The notes under the pieces: generated by a model | What the model saw: only the letters and a program-made list of their open reading frames with translations | Database searches by the model: none | Told to the model about the DNA's origin: nothing | Shown here: in pieces, positions 12,899-25,486 of the stretch | Numbering within the stretch: the stretch's first letter is position 1 | Layout: each line of letters begins with the position of its first letter | Made by a program: the position numbers and the translations under genes | Assembly: GCA_021442155.1 (NCBI GenBank) | Contig: CM038229.1 | Coordinates: 91,297,716 to 91,361,715, forward strand | From: Cymbidium sinense | Lineage: Eukaryota; Streptophyta; Magnoliopsida; Asparagales; Orchidaceae | Length of the DNA stretch: 64,000 nt | Reading direction: 5' to 3'

Positions 12899-15500
12899 CC
12901 CCTTGCTACTTAATAAAAATCATGCATTATAAACATTCAAATTTTCTTAAATGAATTACTTAGCATGTATCATAAAGTGTGCTAACATTCCCATTTGCAT
13001 GTATAGATATGTTTAGAAATTATTCATATGCATGTTATACATGTTGGGAAAGAAGTGAAGTTAGTATATTTTGTGAATTTAATTCATTTTACTTAATATT
13101 AAATGCCTTTCTTTTTGAATAGGTTTGCTTAGAGTTCATGTAAACTTAGAATTAATTAAAATACTTAATTAAAACATTCACTAAATAAAACTAAAATATG
13201 AATCTACTTTAGAAATTACTTAGGTCAGGGAAGGAAAGAGATGTTCTCTTCTCTTTCCCTCTCTTTATGACATAGTAATAAATTGTAGGATTCACTTGAA
13301 CCTAATCAAAATATAAAATAAAATCAACCCAAAATAATTAAATCACTTAAATGAAACCCTCCCCTAAGTTGAACATCCTTCACACTTAAAAAATCCTAAC
13401 TTTAAGTCATTGCTAAGCATACCACACAAACCTCCAAAGCACATACATTAAACTAAGTCACCACTTCTAGCTTTAGGTTAGGGCAGTGCATGGTTTGATG
13501 CTTGCCTTTTTTTTGTTATATATATTTTAGTCTGGATGTTAGGATGTATGTACGTAGGATGAATGATAGGGCAATCTTAGTCTAACCATTATCTTTTGCA
13601 GGGGATTGTGCTTAAGGGGTGCTGTAATAAAGGAAAGAAAGGAAATCTATACTAAGCATGACTTTATAATCTATCACATGCAAGCTTTTAATTAAAGTAT
13701 AAGTAGCACACTTTTAGATTTGGTATTTGATTTATGTATTTTGAAAATAATTTGGAATTAGTAGTGATAATAGCCATTCATATTTTTACTTTAGCCAACA
13801 CATGCAAATTTGACATAAAGTAAATAATTTCATTTTAAAATTTGAATTTCAAAACTATGACTACATGATAACAAATGACATACAACTTAACATATTGGGG
13901 AAAGATCCAAAGCAATGAAAGTATGTAAACAAACTCACGTCACTTAAATCCTAAAGACGGTCATATGGAATAAGAAAATTTAGAATAAATCAAAGTGGAT
14001 TTCAAAGTGATTTTTGTTTAGTTTGAAGTTTGATTTAATTTTAAAAAGGTGAGATGAGTTTGCTTTTCTTAACCCATTCCCACATTTGTTTGATATTTTT
14101 GTTTAATTTTTAAACAATTAAATTCATTTTTATGTGTTGATTAGGTTAAGGTATGAATTAAGTAGTTTAATTAACCCTTACCTACACCACCTTAGAAGAA
14201 TTAACTAAATAATTATGAGCTAATGAGATAACATAAAACCCATAAGGAATTTAAATTTGTAGTGCACCTAATAATTAAAAGGCCTAATGCAATTTGGCTC
14301 ACAATTAAAAGTTAATTAAGCTAAGAGGTTTAGCTTAAGTAATTTCAAAACACCCTTTCACAGATGTGAATTGGGTTTTGATTTCCTTAAATAAACTTAT
14401 TCTATTAAACACCTAAGTATCTACCTAAGATAGATTAATTATGTTTTGGAACTTTTTAGAATTTTTAGAAATTGATTAACGGGCTAATTAATGAATTAAC
14501 CCTTAATTAAGAGGAGATTAAGGAAAGAAGAGGGGGTTTAGGGAATAGCTTAGGGAAAATGTCCCAAAATTATTCCATAAACCTCCTACTTATTGGATAT
14601 GACCTTAACCAACCCTAATCATAGGGTAAAACAACTAATCATACCTTAATTATGCTTAATTATATAAGAAGGGTAATTAAGGAAACCATATGCAATTACT
14701 CTAATCAAGCCATCAATAAATTCCAATAAAATTAGGGGAGGTAGAGATCATCCGGTAAAACTTACATAAGAAATTTGGGGTTAATCAGAGGCCTACGAAA
14801 AGAGTAATTAGCAAAATACACTTTCTAATAAAACCCAAATTCAGAAAAAAAAAAGCCTAATTCAAAACTCATCAAAATTAATTTTAAAATGTTCTAGGTT
14901 TAATTATTTATTCATAGGATTTATTTCAATTTTTTTAAAATTTTCTAGGAAGAGTTATGCAATTTTGAAGTTCTCTAAGTGAATTAAGAATTAAATAATT
15001 CATTTTATTAATTCCTAACTAATCCTTGGCACACGGCACGATGCATGGCAGCAGTGGACAATGTGCTTTACATGCATCGCATCGTGAGGGGCTCACTTAA
15101 TTTGTCACCTCACAGGGGTGGCTGGCGGCGCACGTGCTTTAATCCTTTGTCATCCGATCAAAGCTCAGATGGCTAAAGCTTTCCTCGTATTCTACAAAGA
15201 ATAAATAGAGATCTAAAAGTGCTAAATAATCTCAGCCGTCAATCTAAAATGCACGGATGGATGGCTGAGATCATCCAAGTTCTCCCCTTGATCAATAGAG
15301 ACTATCCATGATCAAGGGGAAGATCCAAGCTAGATCTATAATGGAATCAAATTCAACCCACACCATCTAAAGATAGAGAGTAGAAAATCCAACGGTCAAA
15401 AATTTATCGGGTGAAAATTTCTTTCACAAAGCCCCACACCACATTGAGTTTAGTGATCAAAAAATCCCATACCTCATTGGAGGTGATCACTGGTGCTCGA
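12899..15500. other. AT-rich DNA, no gene seen
   Basis: No protein similarity is visible on either strand. A short hairpin (GGAAAGAGA at 13233-13241 against TCTCTTTCC at 13250-13258) is present. A longer palindromic arrangement built on CACGATGCATG lies near 15040-15095. A perfect 11-bp inverted repeat, CCCCTTGATCA (15284-15294) and TGATCAAGGGG (15309-15319), has a 14-bp loop. Given the LTR-like promoter just to the right on the minus strand, part of this may be the leader of a retroelement, but that is inference. Confidence 0.45.
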
Positions 15501-15849
15501 TTCCCTTGGAGAAGCTTCATCTGGTTGAGACGAAGCCTTGCTGAGAGTATGAACACTTGAGGTTGTGTGGATCAATGTTTGGACCGACTCCTTCTTGCTT
15601 GATCTTTGACTTTGATCCAATTAGGCTCTTCCTTGCTGTGGGACCCCAATAGAAGCTTAGGTGCACTTGACTTAGCTCCTAGATGAAGTGTACAAGAGAA
15701 ATTGGATGGAAATTGAGTGAGGAAGAAATTGGCTAATGGATTTAGCTCCCCTATTTTTGCATTGTGCAAAATTGAGAAATAGGGAATTCTAATCCTCTCT
15801 AAGAAGCTTGAGAGTGCTCTCTGATGATTGCTCTGAGTTCCCAAGCTTC

Positions 15850-15860
15850 AATATATAGAG
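15850..15860 (-). promoter_or_regulatory. TATA-like box of an LTR-like promoter
   Basis: Read on the minus strand, CTCTATATATTGAAG is followed about 30 bases later by a segment rich in GAGAG and CTCTC, as in the start of the R region of plant LTRs. Minus-strand sequence from about 16260 down to about 15550 is therefore a candidate LTR. No matching second LTR was found, so the boundaries are unknown. Confidence 0.4.
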
Positions 15861-16261
15861 GGCAAGTGAGAATTGAATTGACTTAGGGATAGTATATCTC
15901 CCCCTTGAAAGATTGGATGGTTGATAATGCTCTTGTCATTTTGATCCAATTAATCATATTGGAGATTTTTATTTACTATTTTGAGTGTGCAGATGGTCAG
16001 TTTGATCCAAGGAGTGGACTTCCAACCTCCCATGTGCTAACCCAAACCCATTGGATTGGGTACACCACTCATCACTAAGCCACCTTGAGCTTTTAGAAAA
16101 GCCTCAAGTGAATGTGATGAGGGCATCACCAAATTACCCATGGGTTAGGCTAAACTTTATTCTATGGCCTAGGGTTAGGATGGTAATTTTGCTATTTTTC
16201 CATTTTGGACATGTTGGGTATGTGGAGAAACAAGGTTTGGCCAAGTTTCATCAGATTTAGT

Positions 16262-18512
16262 ATTCATTTGATAGGGTTTGGCTCATGTTGACCCATTTAG
16301 GTCAAAATGGGTCAACTTGGGTCAAGTTGACCAATAGGTCAAATTGGGTCAAACCAAGGGTTGGGTCAAGTTCATATGACCATTTGAAATATTTTGGTGG
16401 CTTTAGTTTAAATTAGTTTGGTATATATTTGGTTTTGACTCATATGACTTCACTTACGTCAAATGGGTCATGTTGACCTATTTGACCCATTTGACCTATT
16501 TGAGGTAGGTCAAGGGTACGTTTAGGTTATGTTAGTCATATGGAGTTGATTGGTATCTTTATTTCTGATCAATTTGGGTTAAGTTCAATTTTGGCTCAAC
16601 ATGACCCCTTTAGGTCATTGTTGGGTCTAAGGTCAATTGGGCTAGGTTACGTCTAGTTAGCCAATTGAGGATTTGGTCAAGTTCCATAAGTGATTTTGGA
16701 TGGATTTGACCCATTGGTTTCAATCAATTTGGCTTAGATCAAGTTTTAACACATTTTGACCCTTTAGGTTAAAATGGGTCAACTTGCATCAAGTTGACCA
16801 ATTGGGCTAGGTTAGGCTCAAATGTTGTCTTGGTCAAGTCCAAACATAGGTCATGAGGGAACTTAGATCAATGGTTTCAATCAATTTGGCCTATGGTGGG
16901 ATTTGGCTATGTAATATTTCATTTTAGGTTAAGTGTTGATTTGGTCAACCCTTAAGTTTGACTTGGTTTGACCCAATTTGACTGATTGATCATCCCATGA
17001 TGATTGTTGATCATGATGAGAGAGATATATGAGTTTGGTTCAATCCAATTTGGTTAGGATCAAAATTTGGCTCATAAGGGTACTTTATGTCACTTTGGGT
17101 AAAGTGAGCTTAAGTGGGTCAATTGGCTTGGTCAAAGCTTGATTTAAAGTTGGTTGATCTTGTATATGGACTCATGATTGAAATATAAATCCATTTACAA
17201 GTGGTTTGAAGTCAAATGGGTTTTGATCCATTTGAAAATTTCATATTCAAAAGAAGAATATGAAAGGGTTTTAGGTTTGATTTTTGATTTGAGTTTTGAT
17301 TGAATGATTGAAGTTTGGATTTATATATGAGCTCATAATTGTAGGGTTGATTGAATCATGAGAGAAAAAGTAAGAGTTTGGCTTGATTTGAAAGTGATTT
17401 GGTTAAGTTCAAGATTTTGACTTGAAAGGCTCAGATTGGATTTTGAGTTGATTTGGGTTTGATTTTTGGAACTGGTTTTGATTGTTTGAATTTATATTTC
17501 ATTTATATATGTGAATGCAAATGAGAATATAAATTGATCATGAGAAAATTTCAAGGAATTGAAATGGTTTAATCATGATTTAGGTTAAATCCATTAAAGG
17601 GAATTTAAAGGATTTAAGGAAAATTTTAAATTGAAATTTAATTTTTGAATTGGATTGGATTGATTTATATTTATATTTCATTTATCTATGAGAATACAAA
17701 TGAGAATAAAAATAAGTTTTGAGAAATCCCATGAATTTGAAATGGTTTGATCAAAGTTTGGACTAAGTCCATTAAAGAGAATTTAAAGGATTTAAAGGAA
17801 TTTTAAATTGGAATTTAATTTTGTACTTTTGATTTGATTTATTTATATTCATATTTCATTTATATATGTGAACATAGATGTAAATACAAATAAGTTTTGA
17901 GAAAATCCCAAGAGTTTGAGTAGGTTTGATCAAGATTTAGGTTAAATCCATTAAAAGGAATTTAAAGGATTTAAGGAAATTTTCATGAATTGATTTGGAA
18001 TTTTGAGTTTGATTTGATGGGTTTGAATTTATATTTCATTTATATATGTGAATATAAATTAGAATATAAATGAGGTATGAGAAAATATCAAAGATTTGAA
18101 TAGGTTTGAATAATGATTTTGAATAAGTCCTTAAGGGAAGGTTAAGGACTTAGGCAAATTTTGGACTTAAGAATTTTTGATGGATTTTGTTCATGGGTTT
18201 CAATCATAAATTTCAATCATGGATTTCAATCATATGAAGTTGATTTAAATTTAGAGAAAATCAAATAGAATTGATTCAGAGTTTGACTTGAAAGAAGGAA
18301 AGTGATGAATGGTTTAAGCTAAGGGTAGGAAATTTTTCTAACACCCCTAAAGCATGACCTATTCCTATGGCTAACTCTTCTAAGGCTAGGATTGAGTGTC
18401 CACCTAATCACTAGATGTGTCTCAAGACTAATGATTTCTTAAAGTCTAAGAGGAGTCCTATGTCTAAGATGGAGGGGTTGAGAGCTCATTCTAAAAATAA
18501 GGTCAAGAAAGG
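16262..18512. repeat. GGTCAA/TTGACC-rich module, copy 1
   Basis: The segment is crowded with GGGTCAA and TTGACC hexamers; eight lie between 16288 and 16369. Towards its right end the hexamers thin out, and long AT-rich near-repeats of ATTTATATTTCATTTATATATG type take over (17490-18060). It closes with TTCTAAAAATAAGGTCAA, which matches the end of copy 2 (29027-29045) and the start of copy 3 (32130). It is probably a noncoding part of the same family as the Tat/Ogre-type element to the right. No coding potential is seen. Confidence 0.6.
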
Positions 18513-21082
18513 GCGCCCAATAGGTATGGTGTGACTGACAAGGAACACTACATGTATTGGTGTTGACCGAAATGACCAACAACACTGAAAGATCACCAGC
18601 ACTAATAAAAATAATCTATCCTTAACCCAAGGAAAAGAAAGAATCCAGAGATTTGTGCAATTTGGCTCTAATTAGGTCCAAGACATAAGAGAGAGAGAAG
18701 AAATCCACTAAGGGATAGAGTGTGAACCTTCAACTAGGGAAGCAAGTTCAAGTCATCTACAAAGAGATGAAAGGTTTGATTTGATTTATTCCACTGGGGA
18801 AGAGGGTTGAATTTGTTTCAAATTTTGTTAGGTTTGAATTTTTAGTATGAACCCTTTTGGTTTGCAATAGACTGCACTAAGTAGGAGCTATGGAGGCTAA
18901 GACCAAACTCAGATTTACCAATCCAAAGGGGTAGTCTACTAAACACATCGTAGGACTAGCCAACCAAAGGGTTGCCTTTCGATGCACATTAGTTGTACAA
19001 GGAAGAAAGCTTAGTAGACTTACATCTTCCAAAGTAAGGACCAGTCATTGGGGTAATCTATTGGCGAGATAATAGATTGAACCCAACTTACGGCTAACTA
19101 TTGAGTGAATGCCACTAGGGACTTAGATTGGCTCAAAGATAGTCAAGATGAATTTCATTTTAAAATTTGTTTATTTTGATTATGATGGATCCCATAGGTT
19201 TTCGATGAACTGCACTGAGTAGGGACCATGGAGGCCTAGACCTAACTCAGATTTATCAATTCAAAGAGAGTAGGATACCAACCACAAGGTAGAACTATCC
19301 AACCAAGGAGAAATGCCTTTTGGTACACAATGGTCAAGTCTTAAGAAGAAAGCACAGGGACTCACATCTTCTAGAAACAAGTAACCATTTGGGTGATCAA
19401 TTACTTTGGTCAATAAATCAAACCTGACCTAAGGTTGACTATTGAGTGAATGCCACTAGGGGGCTTAAATCAACTCAAAGATAGTCAAAGATTAATTTTA
19501 TTTTTAATTTGTTTTAATAGATTATGTTGCTTTGTGATGGATCACACTGAGAAGGAGCTTATAGAAGTCTAGACCTATCTCATATTTACTGAACCAAAGG
19601 GAGTAGCTTCCCGACCGATGGGAGAACTATCTGACCAAAGGAGTACCTTTCGGTTTGCAATGATCAATTGTATGGAAGAAAGCTTGGGGACTCACATCTT
19701 CACTAGAAAAGACCACTAGGGTGATGGGTTGCTTTGGGCAATAAATCAAACCCGACCTAGGGCTACCCGTCAATTTGCAATAATCAGCCTAAGAAGAAAG
19801 CTTCATAGTCTTACATCTTTCAAAGTGGAATGACTATCGAGGTAATCTATTTTTGGCAAAACATATTGAACTGGACCTAAGGGTGACTACGGAGTGAGTT
19901 CTGACCTGAGGATTTATCTCAACTCAAGTAGTCAGGCAATTCCTACATGGAGTTCTGCTGACACTACCCTAAAGATAAGATTCCTGCTTTGGAGAAGGGG
20001 CCCTTTAGGGGGCTTGAATTCCTAATCCACAAGCGAATTAATTTTTGTTTATTTTAGTTAGTTTGTTTGTTTATAGTGGACCCTATTAGTTTATGAGGGA
20101 TCATACTTAGAAGGAGTTTATATCAGCCTAAATCTATCTCAGATTTACTGAACTAAGGGAGAATCTGTGCATTCACTGAATAAATTTTCCAACCATAGGG
20201 GTGGCTACTAGGAAAATGGAACTGTCCAACCTAAAAAGTAACCTGGGTAGTGTCTAAATAGGGTCACAAGGCACTTGATCCAAATAGAGTGCCCATGGGG
20301 GATGGGGCTGCTAAGGGCTTAATCCAATACCCTGGAGAAAATGACATGGATAGTCACAAATCCAATAGGTATTCGGTGTCCAACTCAGGGAGAAAGCATG
20401 GGGACTCATATCTACCAAGATGGTGTACTCATCGGGTGAGTCGCTGTCAGCATAGTGATTGTCAACCAACCTAAGGTACCCATTGGTTTGCAATAATCAT
20501 CCTATGAAGAAAGCTTCCATCTAACATGTTCCGTTGGTTTGAATATGGGATTAGGAAAGAAAGCAGGGACTTCACATCTTGATAAATGACCCTTTGGGAC
20601 ATCTTAGGTAGCATAGGACTTATCTTCAGACAATGAGTAGTTACTAGGGGCTTTCCCACATCAAATACTTGAGACAAAAGTTGGTTTATATGATGTGTTA
20701 AAAAAATAAGGACATGGGGACTCTTACATCTACCTTAAAAATGATTGGGAATTATAAAATGATCCGAGGATCATGATGATAAAATTCACTAAGAAAGGAT
20801 GTCAATTGGGTTCTCTCACATGTATCTTAGTTATGCTAATCAAAATAGGATGCCTCCTGGATTCTCTTACACCTATTCTAAAAGCATCAGGAGATTGTGT
20901 TTGTATTTTGAAAGAGGGATAGGATGTTGCTGGGGACTCTAACACCTACCCTAAATATGTCAAGGTGGTTTCACAAGACAAGCAAATAACACTTCAAAAG
21001 AAGAGAAGATTTGATCAATGGAATCAGATTTTGTTCTTTTTTTATTAATGATTATTTTTAAACATGATTTATTTCATGTGCA
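18513..21082 (-). repeat. Noncoding 3' region of the Ty3/gypsy element with ~335-bp tandem repeats
   Basis: Immediately downstream of the integrase stop on the minus strand lies a region of imperfect tandem repeats. The anchor ACTCAGATTTA or its variants occurs at 18907, 19245, 19578 and 20137. This gives steps of 338, 333 and 559 bp, the last including an extra partial unit. Each unit also holds an AAGAAAGCTTGGGGACTCACATC-like segment. Closer to the integrase, shorter repeats built on GGGGACTCTTACACCTACC recur at about 20717, 20808, 20858 and 20932. Tat/Ogre-lineage elements are known to carry variable tandem repeats between integrase and the 3' LTR, which fits this position. A GGGCGCCC palindrome at 18513-18520 marks the border with the next module. 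Confidence 0.65.
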
Positions 21083-22300
21083 TTATTTCTTTAGATAGAG
21101 CCCATTAATTGGAAGCATCGGATGTTCCCCTTTACAATCAATAAGCTAATAAGATCCTCCTTGGTAAGCCTTCTCTATGACATAAGGGCCTTCCCAAGTG
21201 GGTTCAAACTTGCCTCCCTTCTTTTGATGGGCAACAAGTGGTCTCCTAAGGACTAACACAAGTTCTCCTACTCAGAAAGACCTAGGATGAACAAACTTGT
21301 TATGAGCTTGAATCATTTTGGCCTTGTACAACTCGAGGTTCTAATACGCCTATAGGAGACTCTCCTCCAAACCTTCAAGCTCTTCTAAATGCAACTTTGC
21401 ATTATGCTCTATATTGATCTTGTTACCCAATGCTATCCTTAGTGATGGGAGTTGAACTTCTAAAAGAATAATGGATTCAGACCTATACACTTAGGAAAAT
21501 GGGGTAGAATGAGTTGGAGTCCAGTATGTATTATGGTAGGACCATAATGCTTCAACTAATTACTCATTCCACTATCATTTTTTTATCATCAAGAGTCTTC
21601 TTCAATATCTAGATGAGAGTTTTTTTGAATACTTCTGCTAAGACATTTGCTCTAGGATAGTAGATGGTGGAGTATCTCCAATTTATACTATCTTCTGGTG
21701 AAGCTATTGATCTTCATGCTTTTGAATGCAGTACCATTATTGGAAATAATTCATCGAGGCACCCCGAACTTATAAATGATATGGTTCTTGAAAAACTAAA
21801 GCACATGGTGAGCTATGACCTCTTTGAAAGGGATGGCTTCTGCCCACTTGAAAAAGTAGTCGGTGGTAGCTAAGATGAATCAGTGCCCCTTTGAAGAAGG
21901 AGGATTGATCATACCTGCAATGTCGGTACCCCAACACTCAAATGGCCATGTAGCCAAAGTAGGGTGTAGAATGTTGGGTGGTTGGTGGAGGACCACACTG
22001 TGCACCTGACACTAATGGAATCTCCTAGCTACATCCATGCAATCTGTGATCATCGAAGGCCAATAATATCTAAGTCTTTTGATCTTCATCTTCATCTTTA
22101 GACTGGCTTGATGCGCTCCACATAACTTGAGTGTACCTCGATTACAATGCCACAGGCTTAGTGCTTGTCTAAATAATGTAACCATATTTAGTCAAAGGAC
22201 CAATGGTACAAGGTGCCATCAACAAGAGCATAGGAGAGAGCTCTCTGTTTCACCTGATGATCTTGTGACTTTTCTTGAGGTAGTCTACCGGTGTTCAAGT
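21083..22300 (-). pseudogene. Integrase domain of the Tat/Ogre-type element
   Basis: Translated on the minus strand, the segment shows a CGAHQA zinc-finger part, then YYWPSMITDCMDVARR, then WPFECWGTDIAGMI and ILATTDYFSKWAEAIP. These match the zinc-binding N-terminus and catalytic core of plant Ty3/gypsy integrases. The C-terminal part includes RPLVAHQKKGGKFEPTWEGP and ends in INGLYLKK with a TAA at 21083-21085. In-frame stops fall after ARRFH, after SSKGH and several times further on, so no full protein can be made. The final Lys-Lys-stop is the natural end of the polyprotein. Integrase inserts the element's cDNA into host DNA. Confidence 0.88.
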
Positions 22301-22469
22301 AATCTATGAACTGTTGCCTCTAGTCTAGCTCTTTGTCCATTTTGGCAATGGCAACCTCCCCTTCAAGAAAAGTCTCTCGATGAGTTCAGAATCAATAAGA
22401 GATAAGACTTACCTATTTTGGACCCTTATTGAAATGGACTCATCTTTCGAACATGTCAATTCTTTGGCA

Positions 22470-22900
22470 AGTTTTGCCAAAGCATCTCCTACTATGTTCT
22501 CTGCTCAGAGAACCTTGTAGATGATGACTTTGAAAATTTGGGCCAACAACTTCATGGTATACTCATAGTAATGACGAAGCTTGGGTTTGAGAGCCTGGTA
22601 GGACTTGACAATCTGGTTGATGACCAACTAAGAATCCATAAAGATGTTGATGCTCTTGACACTGATAGTGATGGCTAACTCCAGACCAATAATTAAAGCC
22701 TCATACTCAGCTTCATTATTGGTGTAGGAGATGGAAAGATAGTATGAGAATCTCATCACATCATATTTTGGAGTTAGAAGAACTATTCCTACCCCTGTCT
22801 TTCTTGGGAGAATAGATCGTGGTGCTTCACCTTTAAGAAAAGAAGCTGCACCATCAAAATACATCTCCCATCGACAATTTTTGGACTCCCCTAAGTTCAA
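22470..22900 (-). pseudogene. Second (archaeal-type) RNase H domain
   Basis: The minus-strand reading begins with WEMYFDGAA, holds TNNEAEYEALIIGLELA, continues to INIFMDS, and after a stop goes on to LVINQIVKSYQALKP and DALAKLAKE. These are the conserved Asp, Glu and Asp blocks of the second RNase H of Tat-lineage elements. An insertion of about ten residues (FLKGEAPRSILP) follows the first motif. A TAG replaces the Gln after IFMDS, and a TGA appears before AENIVGDALA. The known role is removal of RNA from RNA-DNA hybrids during reverse transcription. Confidence 0.85.
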
Positions 22901-23112
22901 GATTTGTTCATCAAGGAGATCATCATTAAGCGAAGAATCACCAAGAAGTAGGTGTGTTGCTGCATAATTTGCTAGTGCCTATCCTTTTATCGCACAGAGG
23001 GGTACAAATGTGATATCGAACTGTGAGAGAATCATGGACCAATGAGCCAAATATTCAGATAGTGTTGGCTGTGTCATGAGGTTCTGCAGTGGATTGGTTC
23101 AAGAGAGCAATT

Positions 23113-24300
23113 TCACCTATAAGAAAGCATGTAGTGTCTTAGCTTCTGAGATGCAAATATCAAAGCTAGGCAATGTTTCTCAATAAATGGATAGTTTGCT
23201 TCAACGGGAATCAAATGACAGTTGAGGTAATTGAGTGCACTTTCCTTCCCCTCATCATTAGCTTGGGCCTCCAATGTAGCAGTGTAAAGAATTAGTGGCC
23301 TGCCTAGGATAGGGACTGCTAGAACTGGCGGTATCACCAAATGATGCCTCTGAAGGCATGCTGGCACTTATCATCCCACTTGAACTTGACATCCTTTTTG
23401 ACAAGTGCTTAGAATGGGTTGAATCTCTCTGATAGGTTTGAGATAAAGCATCTTAGATACGCCAATCATCCTTGAAAGGATCTGATTTGAGTTAAACTCT
23501 TAAGAAGAGGCATTTCTAAGATAGCTTTGATCTTTTCAGGATCTATTTCTATTCCTAGTGTCAAATAATAAACTCAAGGAATTTCCCTGAAGTGACTCCG
23601 AATGCACACTTCACGGGATTCATTTTGAGGTTATATTATTTTAATCATTTGAAAACTACTCTCAAGTCAAAGAGGTGGTCTTTCTTTTCTAATCTTTTGA
23701 CTACTAGATCATCAATGTATCACTCAATCTGATGATGGATGAGTTCATTGAAGATCTGAGTCATGGCCCATTGGTATATAGCACCAATATTTTTAAGGCC
23801 AAAAGGCATGACCCTATAACAGAAGATTCTGATTGGGGTTCAAAAAGTAGTGTTTCTTTCATTTCCAGGAGACATCTTGTTTTGGTTATAGCCAGATGAT
23901 CCATCCATGAAAGAGAAGACTGCATGAGATGAGGTGATGTCCACCATTAGTTCTGGTATAGGAAGAGGAAACTCATCCTTAAGACATGCCTTGTTTAAGT
24001 CTTTAAAATCAATGCATATGTGAATTTGGCCAAAATACTTTTTAACTAGGATGATACTAGCTAACCAGGTAGGATATTTTTCTTCACTGATGAAACTAAC
24101 ATCGATCAATTTCTTGACTTCAGAAAAAACTTGTTGATTAATTTCTAATCACATGTCTCTAGGAGCTTGCTTAATAAGGGTAATGCTAGGATCTATTGCT
24201 AGCTTGTGGATTACTATGTCAGGAGATAATCCAGGCATTTATCCATAACTCTATGTAAAGCAATCTTTAAACTCAATCAATAGCCTAACTAAGTCATTAA
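23113..24300 (-). pseudogene. Reverse transcriptase and first RNase H of the Tat/Ogre-type element
   Basis: The minus strand encodes MPGLSPDIVIHKLAI near 24230 (the conserved entry to RT), CIDFKDLNKACLKDEFPLP and FSFMDGSSGYNQ at 24030-23870, and MPFGLKNIGAIYQWAMTQ near 23800. The catalytic motif reads YIDDL at about 23719-23705, so both Asp residues are kept, but a TGA stands directly before it. The RNase H part is seen at 23367-23113 with PFIEKHCLALIFASQKLRHY. Stops and at least two frameshifts break the frame between these blocks. RT copies element RNA to DNA; this copy cannot be functional. Confidence 0.88.
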
Positions 24301-24339
24301 TTTCATTAATATATGTCAGGTGAGGATTTTCTTCTATCC

Positions 24340-25334
24340 CTAAATTGTTTTTTTAAGTTTATCGATTATTGAATGAATCTCCTCTTCAAATTCTGGTGGT
24401 GCCACTTTGACTTGGAGATCATTTGGATCATCTAAAGTTTCTAAACACACATTCTCATAAGAGTTAGGGATATGTGAGAAGAACTTATCAGACTCCAAAT
24501 GGTTGGTAACAACTAGGAAATAATCTTCGTCATTGACCAGACCCACTGTATCGAATCCTAGTCCTACTCTTGATTGTGCTTCTTTGCCTGTATCATTCCA
24601 TAGCTTTTCAAAATAATCTAACCTATGCTTGGATCATGTGTGAGGAACTAAACCTTTATGTATCATATTTTGAACACAAGATGAGTAAGTAAAAAAGGTA
24701 ATTCCATTAATTCTTTAAAAGTATCTTCCTCGAGTCCTACATCAAGCTCTGGACTTGAGGATGATGAACCCAAAAAGAGCCTCTTCTACTTCATGTCACT
24801 AGAAGACTTAGGGACTTCCTTAACTACTAAACTTTTAATTTTCTAAGATGTAGGTGCGGTTATAGCTAAGGTTCCCAACTGCTGGCTAATAGTTTCACAT
24901 AAACCATATTTGAATACTTTGCTTTGCTTTGAGGCCTGGTCTTCATCTCTGGCTGGATCAAAAGTCACCTCTAAAGGAACCCATTGAGAGGGGTTAGCTG
25001 GTATACTAATCAGATTAGACTCATCTTTCGAGTTGAATTCCAAGTCTATATGAATAGTAAGGGTACTCCTATGAATTAGAACACGACCTCTGTTGGCTGA
25101 AGGCCAACTAGGGGGTCTCCCACCTATGGAACTACCTCTATTTCTACCTTTGCCTCTACCTGATGGAGATTGAGCCATCCTACCCACATGTCCATATGAT
25201 GGAATGAACTGTGGGTGGAATGTGATATGCGGATCCACTTCTTCTTCAATTCCCTTTTCTTGCTCACTTGGACTTTTATTTTTCTTTTCATTTTCTTTTA
25301 TCATTTCTTTTGCTTCATTTTCTTTTTCTTTCAC
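24340..25334 (-). pseudogene. Protease-RT linker of the Tat/Ogre-type element
   Basis: Two open stretches (25334-24843, 163 residues, and 24546-24340, 68 residues) lie between protease and RT. The first starts with a Lys/Glu-rich segment, then a Gly/Arg-rich segment (SGRGKGRNRGSS), then ISIPANPSQWVPLEVTF. The second is acidic (PPEFEEEIHSIIDKLKK). Such poorly conserved charged linkers are usual in this family. No enzymatic motif is present. Confidence 0.6.
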
Positions 25335-25486
25335 ATTTGCATTTGAATTTTGTCCAAGTTTATAAGAAAGGGTGTTTTTAAGAAGATAGTAGGTCGGATC
25401 CTCATAAATATCAACTTGTCTAACTAAAAATGGCTTTCATCCCCATTGACAAGGTACTCAATTTCATCATTTTTAAACTTAATGCA

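Noticed and set aside
15572..15844. Minus-strand 90-codon open frame
   Set aside because: It starts at TTG, not ATG, has no family pattern, and lies just after an LTR-like TATA box, so it is most likely leader sequence.
22127..22309. Plus-strand frames within the gypsy body
   Set aside because: They are antisense shadows of the minus-strand integrase and RNase H coding regions.
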